In this document: positions 52,531 through 61,713 of the stretch, in pieces
Layout: each line of letters opens with the position of its first letter
How positions within the stretch are numbered: the first letter of the stretch is position 1
NCBI RefSeq assembly: GCF_029144185.1
Contig: NZ_CP110232.1
Location: forward strand, 434,001 to 498,000
Origin: Vagococcus intermedius
GTDB taxonomy: Bacteria > Bacillota > Bacilli > Lactobacillales > Vagococcaceae
Direction: 5' to 3'
DNA: 64,000 nt
Notes under the pieces: generated by a model
What the model was told of the DNA's origin: nothing
Database searches by the model: none
What the model saw: the letters and a program-made list of their open reading frames with translations, nothing else
Made by a program: the position numbers and the translations under genes

Positions 52531-53514
52531 ATGGCAATCATTTCATATATTGACGCGATTAAGATGGCTCTACGAGAAGAGATGGAAAGAGATGACAAAG
52601 TTTTTGTATTAGGTGAAGACGTAGGTAAAAAAGGTGGCGTATTTAAAGCCACAGAAGGCCTATATGATCAATTTGGAGAAGATCGCGTATTAGATACTCC
52701 TTTAGCAGAATCAGCAATCGCTGGTGTGGGGATTGGAGCAGCTATGTATGGCTACCGTCCAATTGCAGAAATGCAATTTGCTGATTTTATCATGCCAGCT
52801 GTTAATCAAATTATTTCAGAGGCTTCACGTATTCGTTACCGTTCTAATAATGATTGGACCTGTCCAATGGTTATTCGTGCTCCTTTTGGTGGGGGTGTTC
52901 ATGGTGGATTGTATCACTCACAATCAGTTGAAAAAGTTTTCTTTGGCCAACCAGGGTTAAAAATTGTAGTACCGTCAAATCCATATGATGCTAAAGGCTT
53001 ATTAAAAGCAGCTATTCGTGATAATGATCCAGTGATGTTCTTTGAACATAAACGCGCTTATCGTTTATTGAAAGAAGAAGTACCAGAGACTGATTATATC
53101 GTTCCAATTGGCGAAGCAAATGTCGTTCGTGAAGGGTCTGATATTACGGTGATTACTTATGGACTAGCTGTTCAATTTGCTAAAGAAGCAGCAGAAAATT
53201 TAGCTAAAGAGGGGATTGAGGCTCATATCTTAGATTTGAGAACTATTTATCCTTTAGATAAAGAAAGTATCATTGAAGCCGCTAAGAAGACAGGTAAAGT
53301 CTTACTTGTGACCGAAGATAATTTAGAAGGTAGTATCATTGGTGAGGTGAGTGCGATTATTTCTGAAAACTGTCTGTTTGATTTAGATGCCCCAATTGCA
53401 AGACTAGCAGGACCGGATATACCAGCAATGGCCTTTGCACCGACCATGGAAAAATATTTCATGATTGATTCGGATAAAGTTGAAGAGTCAATGCGTGAAT
53501 TAGCTGAGTATTAA
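52531..53514 (+). CDS. bkdB: branched-chain 2-oxo acid dehydrogenase E1 beta subunit
   Basis: Transketolase-type beta chain of 327 residues. ALREEMERDDKVFVLGEDVGKKGGVFKATEGL, DTPLAESAIAGVGIGAAMYGYRPIAEMQFADF and RAPFGGGVHGGLYHSQSVE (about 118-136) match the family. The C-terminal VTEDNLEGSIIGEVSAII and PDIPAMAFAPTMEKYF close it. The start is ATG 52531; its Shine-Dalgarno GGGGAGGA lies in the last codons of bkdA. An upstream in-frame ATG at 52498 lies inside bkdA. Confidence 0.95.
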   Translation: MAIISYIDAIKMALREEMERDDKVFVLGEDVGKKGGVFKATEGLYDQFGEDRVLDTPLAESAIAGVGIGAAMYGYRPIAEMQFADFIMPAVNQIISEASRIRYRSNNDWTCPMVIRAPFGGGVHGGLYHSQSVEKVFFGQPGLKIVVPSNPYDAKGLLKAAIRDNDPVMFFEHKRAYRLLKEEVPETDYIVPIGEANVVREGSDITVITYGLAVQFAKEAAENLAKEGIEAHILDLRTIYPLDKESIIEAAKKTGKVLLVTEDNLEGSIIGEVSAIISENCLFDLDAPIARLAGPDIPAMAFAPTMEKYFMIDSDKVEESMRELAEY

Positions 53515-53530
53515 TGAGTCGTTAAATTAA

Positions 53531-53552
53531 AAAATAAGAGCTAGCTTATTTT
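53531..53552 (+). terminator. small hairpin between bkdB and bkdC (weak, probably attenuating or processing)
   Basis: AAAATAAG / CTTATTTT with loop AGCTAG; short and AT-rich. The sequence GAGCTAGCT recurs about 40 bases later (53582-53590). It is the longest gap (about 110 bases) inside the E1-E2 part of the operon. Confidence 0.4.
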
Positions 53553-53628
53553 GTTCGATGCTGATATGAGATAGGGCTGATTGAGCTAGCTGATTAGTTT
53601 GAGAATCTTAATGAAGGAGTGAATGGTA

Positions 53629-54912
53629 GTGACACTTGAAAATATAACAATGCCAAAACTAGGTGAGAGTGTAACAGAAGGTAGTATTAGCTCTTGGTTA
53701 GTTAAACCTGGTCAAAAAGTTGAAAAATATGAGGCTATTGCTGAAGTATTGACAGATAAGGTTGTCGCAGAAATCCCCTCATCATTTACAGGGGTCATCA
53801 AAGAAATCATTGCAGAAGAAGATGAGGCAATCGAAGTAGGTGGTTTAATCTGTACAATTGAAACAGAAGGAGGCGGCGGTTCAACTGAAACTAAAGAAGA
53901 ACCGAAAACAGAAAGTGCCCCACCAAAACCTGAAAAACCAGCTAAAGCGCCAGTTGCCAAACAGGCAACAGGAGCGCCACGCTATTCACCAGCTGTATTA
54001 CGAATGGCAGGAGAACATGGTCTTGACTTGGAGCAAATCACTGGAACTGGTTCAGGTGGTCGGATTACCCGTAAAGATGTTTTAGCTTATATTGAAGAAG
54101 GCGCACCTGTCACAAAAGCCGAAACAGCGCCAGTTGTTGAAGCAACACATAACGTTCAAGCAAGCGCATCACCAGCAGAACAACCTAAAGCTTCAGTGCC
54201 GGCGGCTGGCAGCAATGATGTTGAAATTCCAGTAAGCGGCGTGCGTAAAGCCATTGCCAAACATATGGTAGAAAGTAAGCACGAAATTCCACATGCTTGG
54301 ATGATGAACGAAGTGGATGCGACTAACTTAGTGAACTATCGTGACAGTATTAAAGAAAACTTTAAAAAAGAAGAAGGCTTCAACCTTACTTATTTCGCGT
54401 TCTTTGTTAAAGCTGTTGCACAAGCCCTGAAGAAATACCCATTATTAAATAGCACATGGGCAGATGATAAGATTATCCAACATAAAGATATTAATATTTC
54501 GATTGCGATTGCTGCCAATGATGTTTTATTTGTCCCAGTTATTAAAAATGCTGATGAAAAATCAATCAAAGGGATTGCCAGAGAAATTAGTGAATTAGCT
54601 GGCAAAGCAAAAGCTGGAAAATTATCACCAGCAGATATGGCTGGCGGTACATTTACAGTCAACAGCACAGGCTCATTTGGTTCTGTTCAATCAATGGGAA
54701 TTATCAACCACCCACAAGCGGGTATTTTGCAAGTTGAAGCGATTGTCAAACGACCAGTTGTATTAGATAGCATGATTGCTGTCCGTGATATGGTAAATCT
54801 ATGTTTATCAATTGATCATCGTGTACTAGATGGTTACATGGCAGGCTCATTCTTAAAAGAAGTTAAAGCTAATGTTGAAAAAATAACAAAAGATAACACG
54901 TCAATTTATTAA
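53629..54912 (+). CDS. bkdC: branched-chain 2-oxo acid dehydrogenase E2 (dihydrolipoyl acyltransferase)
   Basis: E2 core of about 427 residues. One N-terminal lipoyl domain has the lipoyl-lysine in AEVLTDKVVAEIPSS (DKV, about residue 43). A Pro/Ala/Lys linker follows, then a peripheral subunit-binding domain (APRYSPAVLRMAGEHGLDLEQITGTGSGGRITRKDVLAYI, about 117-156). The catalytic domain ends with LSIDHRVLDGYMAGSFL (HxxxD). AAGGAG at 53614-53619 is only three bases before ATG 53623 but nine before GTG 53629, so the GTG is preferred; the protein differs by two residues. Confidence 0.93.
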   Translation: MTLENITMPKLGESVTEGSISSWLVKPGQKVEKYEAIAEVLTDKVVAEIPSSFTGVIKEIIAEEDEAIEVGGLICTIETEGGGGSTETKEEPKTESAPPKPEKPAKAPVAKQATGAPRYSPAVLRMAGEHGLDLEQITGTGSGGRITRKDVLAYIEEGAPVTKAETAPVVEATHNVQASASPAEQPKASVPAAGSNDVEIPVSGVRKAIAKHMVESKHEIPHAWMMNEVDATNLVNYRDSIKENFKKEEGFNLTYFAFFVKAVAQALKKYPLLNSTWADDKIIQHKDINISIAIAANDVLFVPVIKNADEKSIKGIAREISELAGKAKAGKLSPADMAGGTFTVNSTGSFGSVQSMGIINHPQAGILQVEAIVKRPVVLDSMIAVRDMVNLCLSIDHRVLDGYMAGSFLKEVKANVEKITKDNTSIY

Positions 54913-54929
54913 TTTGAAATATTAGATAG

Positions 54930-54961
54930 AGAAAGAGGGAAATTTCCTCTTTCTTTTTTTT
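54930..54961 (+). terminator. intrinsic terminator of the bkd operon
   Basis: AGAAAGAGG / CCTCTTTCT stem, 7-base loop, T8. Confidence 0.9.
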
Positions 54962-55041
54962 CTAAAATAACGTAAACTGCTAATATCTATTTTGTAATAG
55001 ACACGAAATGATTGTTTAGTCAATCTTAGGGGGAATTTTAT

Positions 55042-56418
55042 ATGTCAAATGTATCGAAAAAAATACCAACTTCTTATGTGTTTGTATTAGGTCTCATGTT
55101 GTTCGCCATGTATTTCGGAGCAGGTAATTTGATTTTTCCAGCCATTATCGGACAAAAAGCAGGAACAAATGTTGTCACGTCAATGCTTGGTTTCTTTTTA
55201 ACGGGGGTGGGGTTACCGTTACTTAGTTTTCTAACCTTGGTACATACAGGAAAAGATAACATTCAAGATTTGGCTAGTCGTGTAACACCATGGTTTGGTG
55301 TCACGTTTGCTGTTATCTTATACTTAGCAATTGGCCCTTTTTTTGCAATTCCACGTGCCGGAACTGTTGCGTTTGAAATTGGAATCAAACCTTTTAGTGG
55401 GGCGTTAGGTGAATCTAGTACGTTATTCATTTTTTCGGTTATCTTCTTTGGGATTGCTTGCTTGATGTCGGTTTTTCCAGGTAAAGTCGTCGATATCGTC
55501 GGTAAATATTTGACACCATTAAAAATTGGTTTGATTGCGGTTTTAATCATAGCAGCTGTTTCAGCTCCTATGGGACCCATCCAAGGGCCAAGTAAGGAAT
55601 TTATTGAAACACCATTTATCAATGGGTTTAAAGAAGGTTATTTAACCCTTGATGCCATGGCATCATTTGCTTTTGGGATTATTATTATTGATGCTGTTAG
55701 AGTAAAAGGGGCAACAGCTAAAAAAGATATTATGTCAGCTTCATTAAAGGCGATTTTAATTGCAGCCACGTTGTTAGTAGTGATGTATTCAGCTTTAGCC
55801 TATATGAGTGCAACAAGTGTGACTAAAATTGGAATGCAGACAAATGGTGGGGAAGTCCTAGCTAAAGTATCTAACTATTACTTTGGAACATATGGTAATA
55901 TTTTATTAGGCTTCATGATTTCAGTTGCGTGTATGACAACCTGTGTAGGCTTATTGTCCTCATGTTCATCATACTTTAACCGCTTATATCCAAAAATTAG
56001 TTATCAAAAATATGTAATCCTATTTTCTGTATTTAGTTTGCTTGTTTCAAACCTAGGGTTAACAGGTCTTATCAAATTTTCAGAACCCATCTTAAATACA
56101 ATTTATCCATTAGCAATTTGTTTAGTATTCTTATTATTAATGGACAAATTCTTTAAAGGGCATCGCCGTGTTTATCAAATGGTCATTTTGTTTGCTTTTG
56201 TGATTAGTCTATTTGATGGGTTGAAAACAGCTAACATTGAAGTTCCAGGAATCTCAGCAGCGTTAGAAAATTATCTACCTTTGTATACAACTGGTCTAGG
56301 TTGGGTGATTCCCGCTATTATTGGTTGTCTCGTTGGGTTGGTTTGGGCAAAATTTGAACCTGATCCAGTATCAGCTAAACGTGTATCTGAGGAGCATCCT
56401 ACAACACAAACAAACTAA
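55042..56418 (+). CDS. brnQ: branched-chain amino acid:cation symporter BrnQ (LIVCS family)
   Basis: Na+ or H+ coupled importer of leucine, isoleucine and valine; 458 residues, about 12 membrane segments. Family motifs are MYFGAGNLIFPAIIGQKAGTN (about 19-39), AIGPFFAIPRAGTVAFEIG and SVACMTTCVGLLSSCSSYF. The ribosome-binding site is TAGGGGG. It has its own leader with a GATTG/CAATC dyad (55010-55025). Its position straight after the bkd operon suggests supply of substrate for that pathway. Confidence 0.94.
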   Translation: MSNVSKKIPTSYVFVLGLMLFAMYFGAGNLIFPAIIGQKAGTNVVTSMLGFFLTGVGLPLLSFLTLVHTGKDNIQDLASRVTPWFGVTFAVILYLAIGPFFAIPRAGTVAFEIGIKPFSGALGESSTLFIFSVIFFGIACLMSVFPGKVVDIVGKYLTPLKIGLIAVLIIAAVSAPMGPIQGPSKEFIETPFINGFKEGYLTLDAMASFAFGIIIIDAVRVKGATAKKDIMSASLKAILIAATLLVVMYSALAYMSATSVTKIGMQTNGGEVLAKVSNYYFGTYGNILLGFMISVACMTTCVGLLSSCSSYFNRLYPKISYQKYVILFSVFSLLVSNLGLTGLIKFSEPILNTIYPLAICLVFLLLMDKFFKGHRRVYQMVILFAFVISLFDGLKTANIEVPGISAALENYLPLYTTGLGWVIPAIIGCLVGLVWAKFEPDPVSAKRVSEEHPTTQTN

Positions 56419-56453
56419 AAAAATCCCCAGACATTTTCGTCTGGGGTATTTTT
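56416..56453. terminator. bidirectional terminator between brnQ and rnhC
   Basis: CCCCAGA / TCTGGGG stem, A7 before and TATTTTT after. Confidence 0.88.
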
Positions 56454-57375
56454 ATAATTTTTTTTGAGCTTTTTGGGTATTAGCAAAGTGTAGTTTGGCA
56501 TACTCACCTAAGAGAGGTAGTCCACCGCGTTTTAAGATTTTAGCAGCGACCAAATCAGACTTACTGCCGGCTCCTGAAGGGATAGTCATCCCTAATTCTT
56601 TAGTGGCCTCATCCAGGGCATCTAAAAAACTAGCACGACAGATAATTGAAGAGGCGGCTACCGCTAAATGATGATGCTCTCCTTTGGTTGCAAAATATAA
56701 ATTATCAGTGACTTGATTTTTTTCTTGTGCCAGATATTTACGATAGTTACTTTCTGGCGTAAACTGATCGATTAAAATACCTTCTGGTTTTATGGGACTA
56801 AGATCTGCTAACAAAAGAGCAATCGCTTGGTTGTGTAGGGCAACTTTCATCCGATTAACATTGTAATCTGGTTGGATTTGATTATATTTTTTAGGTGTGA
56901 CAACTAATTCTTTATAGGGAATGACCAATTTAATATCTTTAGCTATTGCCCTAATCTGTGTATCGTTGAGTTCTTTTGAGTCTCGAACTCCTAGCTCTTT
57001 TAATAAGGCATGTTGGGACTTTTCAACGTAAGAGGCACAGACCACGACGGGTCCAAAGTAACTCCCATTTCCAACCTCATCACTGCCGACTGCTGACCAC
57101 TGTGCAAAGTTTTTTGGTAATTGATTAGCAGCGGGTTCTTTTTTCTTAGAAGTAGTACTTGGACTAGCATCTTTTTGCCATTTTTGGGCTTCTGAAACCG
57201 CTTGGGCTCCTTGGAACATTATTTTACCTGAGTTGTAAGCCGTAATGGTTGTCCCGTTTATTTTTGCTGAAAATTTAGCATAGGGAGGCGTTTTGCCTAA
57301 AAGGTTTGCTTGGTAATGCTCTTTAATCTGACTCATGATGGTGTCTGTTACTTTTATAACGCAAGAATTTGCCAT
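56452..57375 (-). CDS. rnhC: ribonuclease HIII
   Basis: Endonuclease degrading RNA in RNA-DNA hybrids, 307 residues. An N-terminal TBP-like substrate-binding domain (about 1-80) precedes the RNase H fold with SAVGSDEVGNGSYFGPVVVCASYV, where DE are the first catalytic acids. LGVRDSKELNDTQI, ILIDQF and ASSIICRASFLDALDE follow. The motif reads DEVGNGSYFGP where DEVGKGDYFGP is common. Divergent from zapA, the Bacillus rnhC-zapA-cvpA-mutS2-trxA neighbourhood. Confidence 0.95.
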   Translation of the reverse strand: MANSCVIKVTDTIMSQIKEHYQANLLGKTPPYAKFSAKINGTTITAYNSGKIMFQGAQAVSEAQKWQKDASPSTTSKKKEPAANQLPKNFAQWSAVGSDEVGNGSYFGPVVVCASYVEKSQHALLKELGVRDSKELNDTQIRAIAKDIKLVIPYKELVVTPKKYNQIQPDYNVNRMKVALHNQAIALLLADLSPIKPEGILIDQFTPESNYRKYLAQEKNQVTDNLYFATKGEHHHLAVAASSIICRASFLDALDEATKELGMTIPSGAGSKSDLVAAKILKRGGLPLLGEYAKLHFANTQKAQKKL

Positions 57376-57453
57376 AGAAAAGACCTCCAGTATATTTTTA
57401 ATTAAGAATAGTTTAACATAGAACTAACTCCATTAGAGAATATTGATTAACAT

Positions 57454-57482
57454 TTGTAAATTGAAATAAACTACTTTATAAT
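57454..57482 (+). promoter_or_regulatory. sigma-A promoter of zapA-cvpA
   Basis: TTGTAA (57454-57459), 17 bases, consensus TATAAT (57477-57482). Confidence 0.85.
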
Positions 57483-57567
57483 AGAAATGATTTAGTCAAG
57501 TGGATATAGGGGTTTTGTACGATAAGTTATGAGTGGTTAAAAGTGCTAAATAGTAAGGAGTAAAGAC

Positions 57568-58092
57568 ATGACAGAAAATAAAAATCGTTATAAAGTGAAA
57601 ATTGGCGATAAAACATATACTATTATCGGTAAAGAGAGCAAATATCACATGGATATTGTGACAGAAGTTGCCAACGAACAATTAACACAAATTATGTCAC
57701 TATCACCTAATATTGATTTAGAGCAAGCTTCCGTTTTATTAGCAATCAATGCGGTGTCAGATCAATTAAACAAAGAAGAAAAAGCGATCATTATGGAAAA
57801 AGAGCTAAAAGAATTACGTGAAAAAGTTAAGCGTGTGGCAGAATTAGAGTCGCGCTTGAAACGATATGATGAGATGGAGCGAGATGCCAAAAAGACCTTG
57901 GTCTCAAGCGGTAAGATTACCGAAGCGATGTCACCTAGTGAAGTGCAACGTTTGAAGAATCAACAAGTTATTGAAAAAATACAAAAAAATGCAGATAAAG
58001 CAGACAAATTGGATAAAGAAGAGTCTAAAGAAACTGAAGAGACTGGTAAAAAAGTAAAAAAAGTGACTAAGAAATCTAAAACAAAGTCATAG
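57568..58092 (+). CDS. zapA: cell division protein ZapA, with long charged C-terminal extension
   Basis: FtsZ-ring-associated protein. The N-terminal 95 or so residues are ZapA (YKVKIGDKTYTIIGKESKYHMDIVTEVANEQLTQIMSLSPNIDLEQASVLLAINAVSDQL), followed by its coiled coil. About 80 further residues are lysine/glutamate-rich (KADKLDKEESKETEETGKKVKKVTKKSKTKS at the end). The total of 174 residues is about twice the B. subtilis protein. It is followed by cvpA after 20 bases. Confidence 0.92.
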   Translation: MTENKNRYKVKIGDKTYTIIGKESKYHMDIVTEVANEQLTQIMSLSPNIDLEQASVLLAINAVSDQLNKEEKAIIMEKELKELREKVKRVAELESRLKRYDEMERDAKKTLVSSGKITEAMSPSEVQRLKNQQVIEKIQKNADKADKLDKEESKETEETGKKVKKVTKKSKTKS

Positions 58093-58112
58093 AAAGAATA
58101 GGTTGAAAGAGT

Positions 58113-58664
58113 ATGTTAACAATAGTCTTAATGTTTATTTTAGCTATCGCTTTTTATACAGGAGCCCGTCGTGGTTTGGTACTTCAAGTCGTATTAACAG
58201 TCGGGTATTTAATCACGCTTGTAGAGGCTAAAAAATATTACTTAGTATTAGCTAAAAAAATCGAGTTATTAATTCCTTACCCCTCGCCTACAGTTGAGAG
58301 TCGGTTAGTTTTTTTTAAGGGAGAAACATTATTTAAACTAGATGAAGCCTTTTATGCCGGTGTCGCTTTTCTGATGATTTTATTTGTTGGTTGGTTAGTG
58401 ACTCGTTTTATTGGGATATTATGCCACAAGTTGACCTTTTTCCCGTTGATTAAAGAGTTGAACCTTATAGGTGGAGGTATATTAGGATTTTCTGTTGTTT
58501 ATGTGGGAATCTTTTTTATCTTAATTGTTTTAACAATGGTTCCACTGGACTTGATTCAAAACCTATTTAGGGAAAGTGGTTTTGCTCGATTTATTGTAGA
58601 GAAAACACCTTATTTTTCAACTAAAGCAGTTGAATGGTTAGTAGCAGCAGTTTCTAACTCATAA
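58113..58664 (+). CDS. CvpA family membrane protein
   Basis: Integral membrane protein of 183 residues with four hydrophobic segments (about 1-22, 25-40, 80-105 and 118-145). The N-terminal FYTGARRGLVLQVVLTVGYLIT and LIGGGILGFSVVYVGIFFILIVL match the CvpA/colicin V production family. The physiological function is unclear; the name comes from an E. coli phenotype. It is co-transcribed with zapA; a hairpin follows. In B. subtilis polX lies between this gene and mutS2, but here it is absent. Confidence 0.9.
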   Translation: MLTIVLMFILAIAFYTGARRGLVLQVVLTVGYLITLVEAKKYYLVLAKKIELLIPYPSPTVESRLVFFKGETLFKLDEAFYAGVAFLMILFVGWLVTRFIGILCHKLTFFPLIKELNLIGGGILGFSVVYVGIFFILIVLTMVPLDLIQNLFRESGFARFIVEKTPYFSTKAVEWLVAAVSNS

Positions 58665-58669
58665 TAGTC

Positions 58670-58700
58670 AAAAAGCTGGGCGGTTGACGTTCAGCTTTTT
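58670..58700 (+). terminator. intrinsic terminator between cvpA and mutS2
   Basis: AAAAAGCTG / CAGCTTTTT stem with a 13-base loop; may allow read-through because the T tract is within the stem. Confidence 0.7.
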
Positions 58701-58771
58701 ATTAAATAATTAAGCTGGTAAGCCAGCAATTTGCCCAATTAGGGGAAATTTAAGCAAATGGAAGTGACAAA

Positions 58772-61141
58772 ATGAATCAAAAAATATTACAAACCTTAGA
58801 GTTTGCCAAGATAAAACAGTTATTACAAGAACAAGTTGTTACCAGTATGGGACAAGAAGAAATTACAAAATTAACACCAATTAGTGAGGCAGAAGTCTTA
58901 AACAATTGGTTGGCTGAAACAGAAGATGGTTTAAAAGTTTTACGTTTACGAGGTGGGATTCCCATGCCAAAATTGGAAAATATCCGCCCGCATATGAAAA
59001 GGATAGAGATCGATGCTAATCTAAATGGTTTGGAACTTGCTCAGGTAGGGCGTGTCTTACAGACAACCTCTGAATTAACCCGTTTCTTTGATGATTTAAA
59101 AGATGCCGAAATCGAATTATCGCGTCTTTATTGGTGGGCAGATCAACTTGTTACCATTCCTAGTTTGTCACAACGTATTCGTGAATCGGTTGAAGAAGAT
59201 GGTCGTATCACAGATGAGGCATCACCAGAATTAAAAACAATTCGTTCGCAAATTCGTCGTAGTGAGCAAACAATTCGTGAACAATTAGATGGTTTAATCC
59301 GTGGGAAAAATGCAAAATATTTAAGTGATGCTTTAGTAACGATGCGTAACGACCGTTATGTTATTCCCGTAAAGCATGAATATCGAAGTGTTTTTGGTGG
59401 GGTTGTTCATGACCAAAGTTCATCAGGTCAGACATTATTTATTGAACCTAAACAAGTCGTCGAGTTAAATAATAAATTACGTCAACAACAAATTGCTGAA
59501 CGTCAAGAAATTGAACGTATATTGGCTGAGTTATCTGCTGAGTTAGCGCCTTATCGCTTAGATATCTTGCAAAATGCTTATTTATTAGGGAAACTAGATT
59601 TTATTGCGGCTAAAGCTTCTTTTGGTAAGCAGCTAAAAGGAGTTGTACCAAGTATTAGTGAAGAAAATCATGTTGTATTAAAAGGAGCAAGACACCCACT
59701 CATTGATGCGGACAAAGTAGTTGCTAATGATATCCGTTTAGGGGAAGACTACCAAGCTATATTGATTACCGGCCCCAATACGGGTGGGAAAACAATCACT
59801 CTTAAAACTTTAGGGTTGTTACAATTAATGGGTCAATCTGGTTTACCTGTTATGGCAGAAGAAGGTAGTCAGATTGGGTTATTTACAGAATTATTCGCGG
59901 ATATTGGAGATGAACAATCAATTGAGCAGAGCTTGAGTACCTTCTCCTCTCATATGACAAATATTGTAGATATTATGTCAAAAGTGGATGAGCAAAGTTT
60001 AGTTCTTTTTGATGAATTGGGTGCAGGGACTGATCCTCAAGAAGGAGCAGCCCTAGCAATTTCCATTTTAGATCATGTTGGTGCTAAGGGTGCCTACGTG
60101 ATGGCGACAACACATTATCCTGAGTTAAAGGTTTATGGTTATAATCGTTCTGGTACCATCAATGCTAGTATGGAGTTTGATGTTGATACCTTAAGCCCAA
60201 CTTATAAATTGTTAATTGGTGTACCTGGTCGAAGCAATGCCTTTGAAATATCCAAACGTCTAGGCTTAGATGAGACAGTTATTGAGGAAGCTAAACAAAT
60301 TATTGATGGTGAAAGTCAAGATTTAAATGATATGATTGCAGACTTAGAAAATCGTCGTAAGATGGCAGAAACCGAATATCATGAGGTCAGACATCATGTA
60401 GATGAAGCTGAAAGATTACATCGAGAGTTAGAAAATGCCTATGGTTACTTCTTTGAAGAGCAAGAAAAAGAATTGGCAAAAGCTAAACAAGAAGCCAATG
60501 CTTTGGTAAAAGAGGCAGAGGAAGAGGCTGAAAAAATCATTGCAGATATCCGGAAAAAGCAATTATTAAGTGGCCAACAAGGTGGCGTTAAAGAACATGA
60601 ATTGATTGATGCCAAGAGTAAGATGACTCGTTTGTATCACGAAGAAACGCAATTGAAAAAAAATAAAGTCTTGCAAAAAGCTAAAGAACAAAAACAATTC
60701 AAATCTGGTGACGATGTCAAAGTCGAGTCTTTTGGGCAACGTGGAACTTTACTTAAAAAAATGGGTGAGGGTCAATGGCAAGTTCAAATGGGAATTTTGA
60801 AAATGGTCATAGACGAAGATGATTTAACTTTATTAAAACCCGAAAAAGTTGAACCCAAACGAATGATCTCTACTGTTAAAAGTAGTGGCGCAAGTCGAGT
60901 TACTAATCAATTAGATTTACGAGGCAAACGTTATGAAGATGCTCTAGCTGAGGTTGATCGTTATTTAGATGCAGCTATTTTAGCGGGACATAGTCAAGTG
61001 ACCATTGTTCATGGTAAAGGAACAGGGGTTTTACGAAAAGCTATTGCTAATTATTTGAAAAATCATCGTAATGTTCAAAGTTATGAACTAGCTCCAGCTA
61101 ATCAAGGTGGAAGTGGCGCTACGATTGTTCAATTTAAGTAA
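58772..61141 (+). CDS. mutS2: endonuclease MutS2 / ribosome-collision factor
   Basis: ATPase of 789 residues. It lacks the MutS mismatch-recognition domain. The core and clamp domains (about 1-315) are followed by the ATPase with Walker A ITGPNTGGKTITLKTLG (about 331-347) and LVLFDELGAGTDPQEGAALA. ATTHYPELKVYGY is next, then a long coiled coil with acidic helices and a C-terminal Smr nuclease domain (LDLRGKRYEDAL, VTIVHGKGTGVLRKAI). Family roles are suppression of recombination and, in B. subtilis, splitting of collided ribosomes. Confidence 0.96.
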   Translation: MNQKILQTLEFAKIKQLLQEQVVTSMGQEEITKLTPISEAEVLNNWLAETEDGLKVLRLRGGIPMPKLENIRPHMKRIEIDANLNGLELAQVGRVLQTTSELTRFFDDLKDAEIELSRLYWWADQLVTIPSLSQRIRESVEEDGRITDEASPELKTIRSQIRRSEQTIREQLDGLIRGKNAKYLSDALVTMRNDRYVIPVKHEYRSVFGGVVHDQSSSGQTLFIEPKQVVELNNKLRQQQIAERQEIERILAELSAELAPYRLDILQNAYLLGKLDFIAAKASFGKQLKGVVPSISEENHVVLKGARHPLIDADKVVANDIRLGEDYQAILITGPNTGGKTITLKTLGLLQLMGQSGLPVMAEEGSQIGLFTELFADIGDEQSIEQSLSTFSSHMTNIVDIMSKVDEQSLVLFDELGAGTDPQEGAALAISILDHVGAKGAYVMATTHYPELKVYGYNRSGTINASMEFDVDTLSPTYKLLIGVPGRSNAFEISKRLGLDETVIEEAKQIIDGESQDLNDMIADLENRRKMAETEYHEVRHHVDEAERLHRELENAYGYFFEEQEKELAKAKQEANALVKEAEEEAEKIIADIRKKQLLSGQQGGVKEHELIDAKSKMTRLYHEETQLKKNKVLQKAKEQKQFKSGDDVKVESFGQRGTLLKKMGEGQWQVQMGILKMVIDEDDLTLLKPEKVEPKRMISTVKSSGASRVTNQLDLRGKRYEDALAEVDRYLDAAILAGHSQVTIVHGKGTGVLRKAIANYLKNHRNVQSYELAPANQGGSGATIVQFK

Positions 61142-61177
61142 GACTTAGTAAGAGATACTTGTGATGGAAACTAATTA

Positions 61178-61207
61178 TTAGTGAAATAATTTTACCTCTG
61201 TTATAAT
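61178..61207 (+). promoter_or_regulatory. extended -10 promoter of trxA
   Basis: TGT-TATAAT (61199-61207) is an extended -10 with a consensus hexamer. TTAGTG at 61178-61183 is a weak -35 at 18 bases. Confidence 0.7.
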
Positions 61208-61250
61208 ACTAATTGTAAAGAACATAGACGTATTATTAGGAGGAAATATA

Positions 61251-61559
61251 ATGGTTAAACATGTAACTGACAGTAATTTCGTAGAAGAAACAAATGAAGG
61301 CGTAACATTAGTTGATTTTTGGGCACCGTGGTGTGGTCCTTGTCGTATACAAGGTCCAATTATAGATGAGATGGCAGAAGAAATGACAGATGTCACATTT
61401 GCAAAAATGGATGTTGATGAGAATCCGGCAACAGCTACACAATTCGGGATTCAAAGTATTCCAACCTTATTAATTAAAAAAGATGGTGAAGTTGTCGAAA
61501 CATTGATGGGTGTTCATCGTAAAGAGCAATTGGCAACTGTTTTAAATAAGTACCTTTAA
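61251..61559 (+). CDS. trxA: thioredoxin
   Basis: Cytosolic dithiol reductant of 102 residues. The active site is DFWAPWCGPCRIQGPI (WCGPC, about 29-33) and the cis-Pro motif is QSIPTLLI. Normal length. Shine-Dalgarno AGGAGG. Own promoter after mutS2 and a strong terminator behind, as in the Bacillus mutS2-trxA order. Confidence 0.97.
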   Translation: MVKHVTDSNFVEETNEGVTLVDFWAPWCGPCRIQGPIIDEMAEEMTDVTFAKMDVDENPATATQFGIQSIPTLLIKKDGEVVETLMGVHRKEQLATVLNKYL

Positions 61560-61563
61560 TATC

Positions 61564-61612
61564 AAAAAAACAAGCCTTAGTGAGCGTAGATCTTACTAAG
61601 GCTTGTTTTTTT
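61564..61612 (+). terminator. intrinsic terminator of trxA
   Basis: ACAAGCCTTAGT / ACTAAGGCTTGT stem, 13-base loop, A7 before, T7 after. Confidence 0.92.
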
Positions 61613-61660
61613 ATTTGCAATAATTATGTTTTATTTGACTATTAGCCTACTTTGATGGTA

Positions 61661-61689
61661 AGGTTAAACCTAAAGTTAGGCGTACCTAA
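61661..61689. promoter_or_regulatory. candidate DtxR/MntR-family operator of the manganese transporter
   Basis: Two adjacent dyads: AGGTTAAACCT (61661-61671) and TTAGGCGTACCTAA (61676-61689). The second resembles the TTAGGnnnnCCTAA pattern of DtxR-family metalloregulators. A TTGACT at 61635-61640 may be the -35 of the promoter they overlap. It fits repression by Mn2+ through an EfaR/MntR-type protein, not in this window. Confidence 0.5.
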
Positions 61690-61713
61690 AAAGATTATTA
61701 AGAGGTGTTAGAA

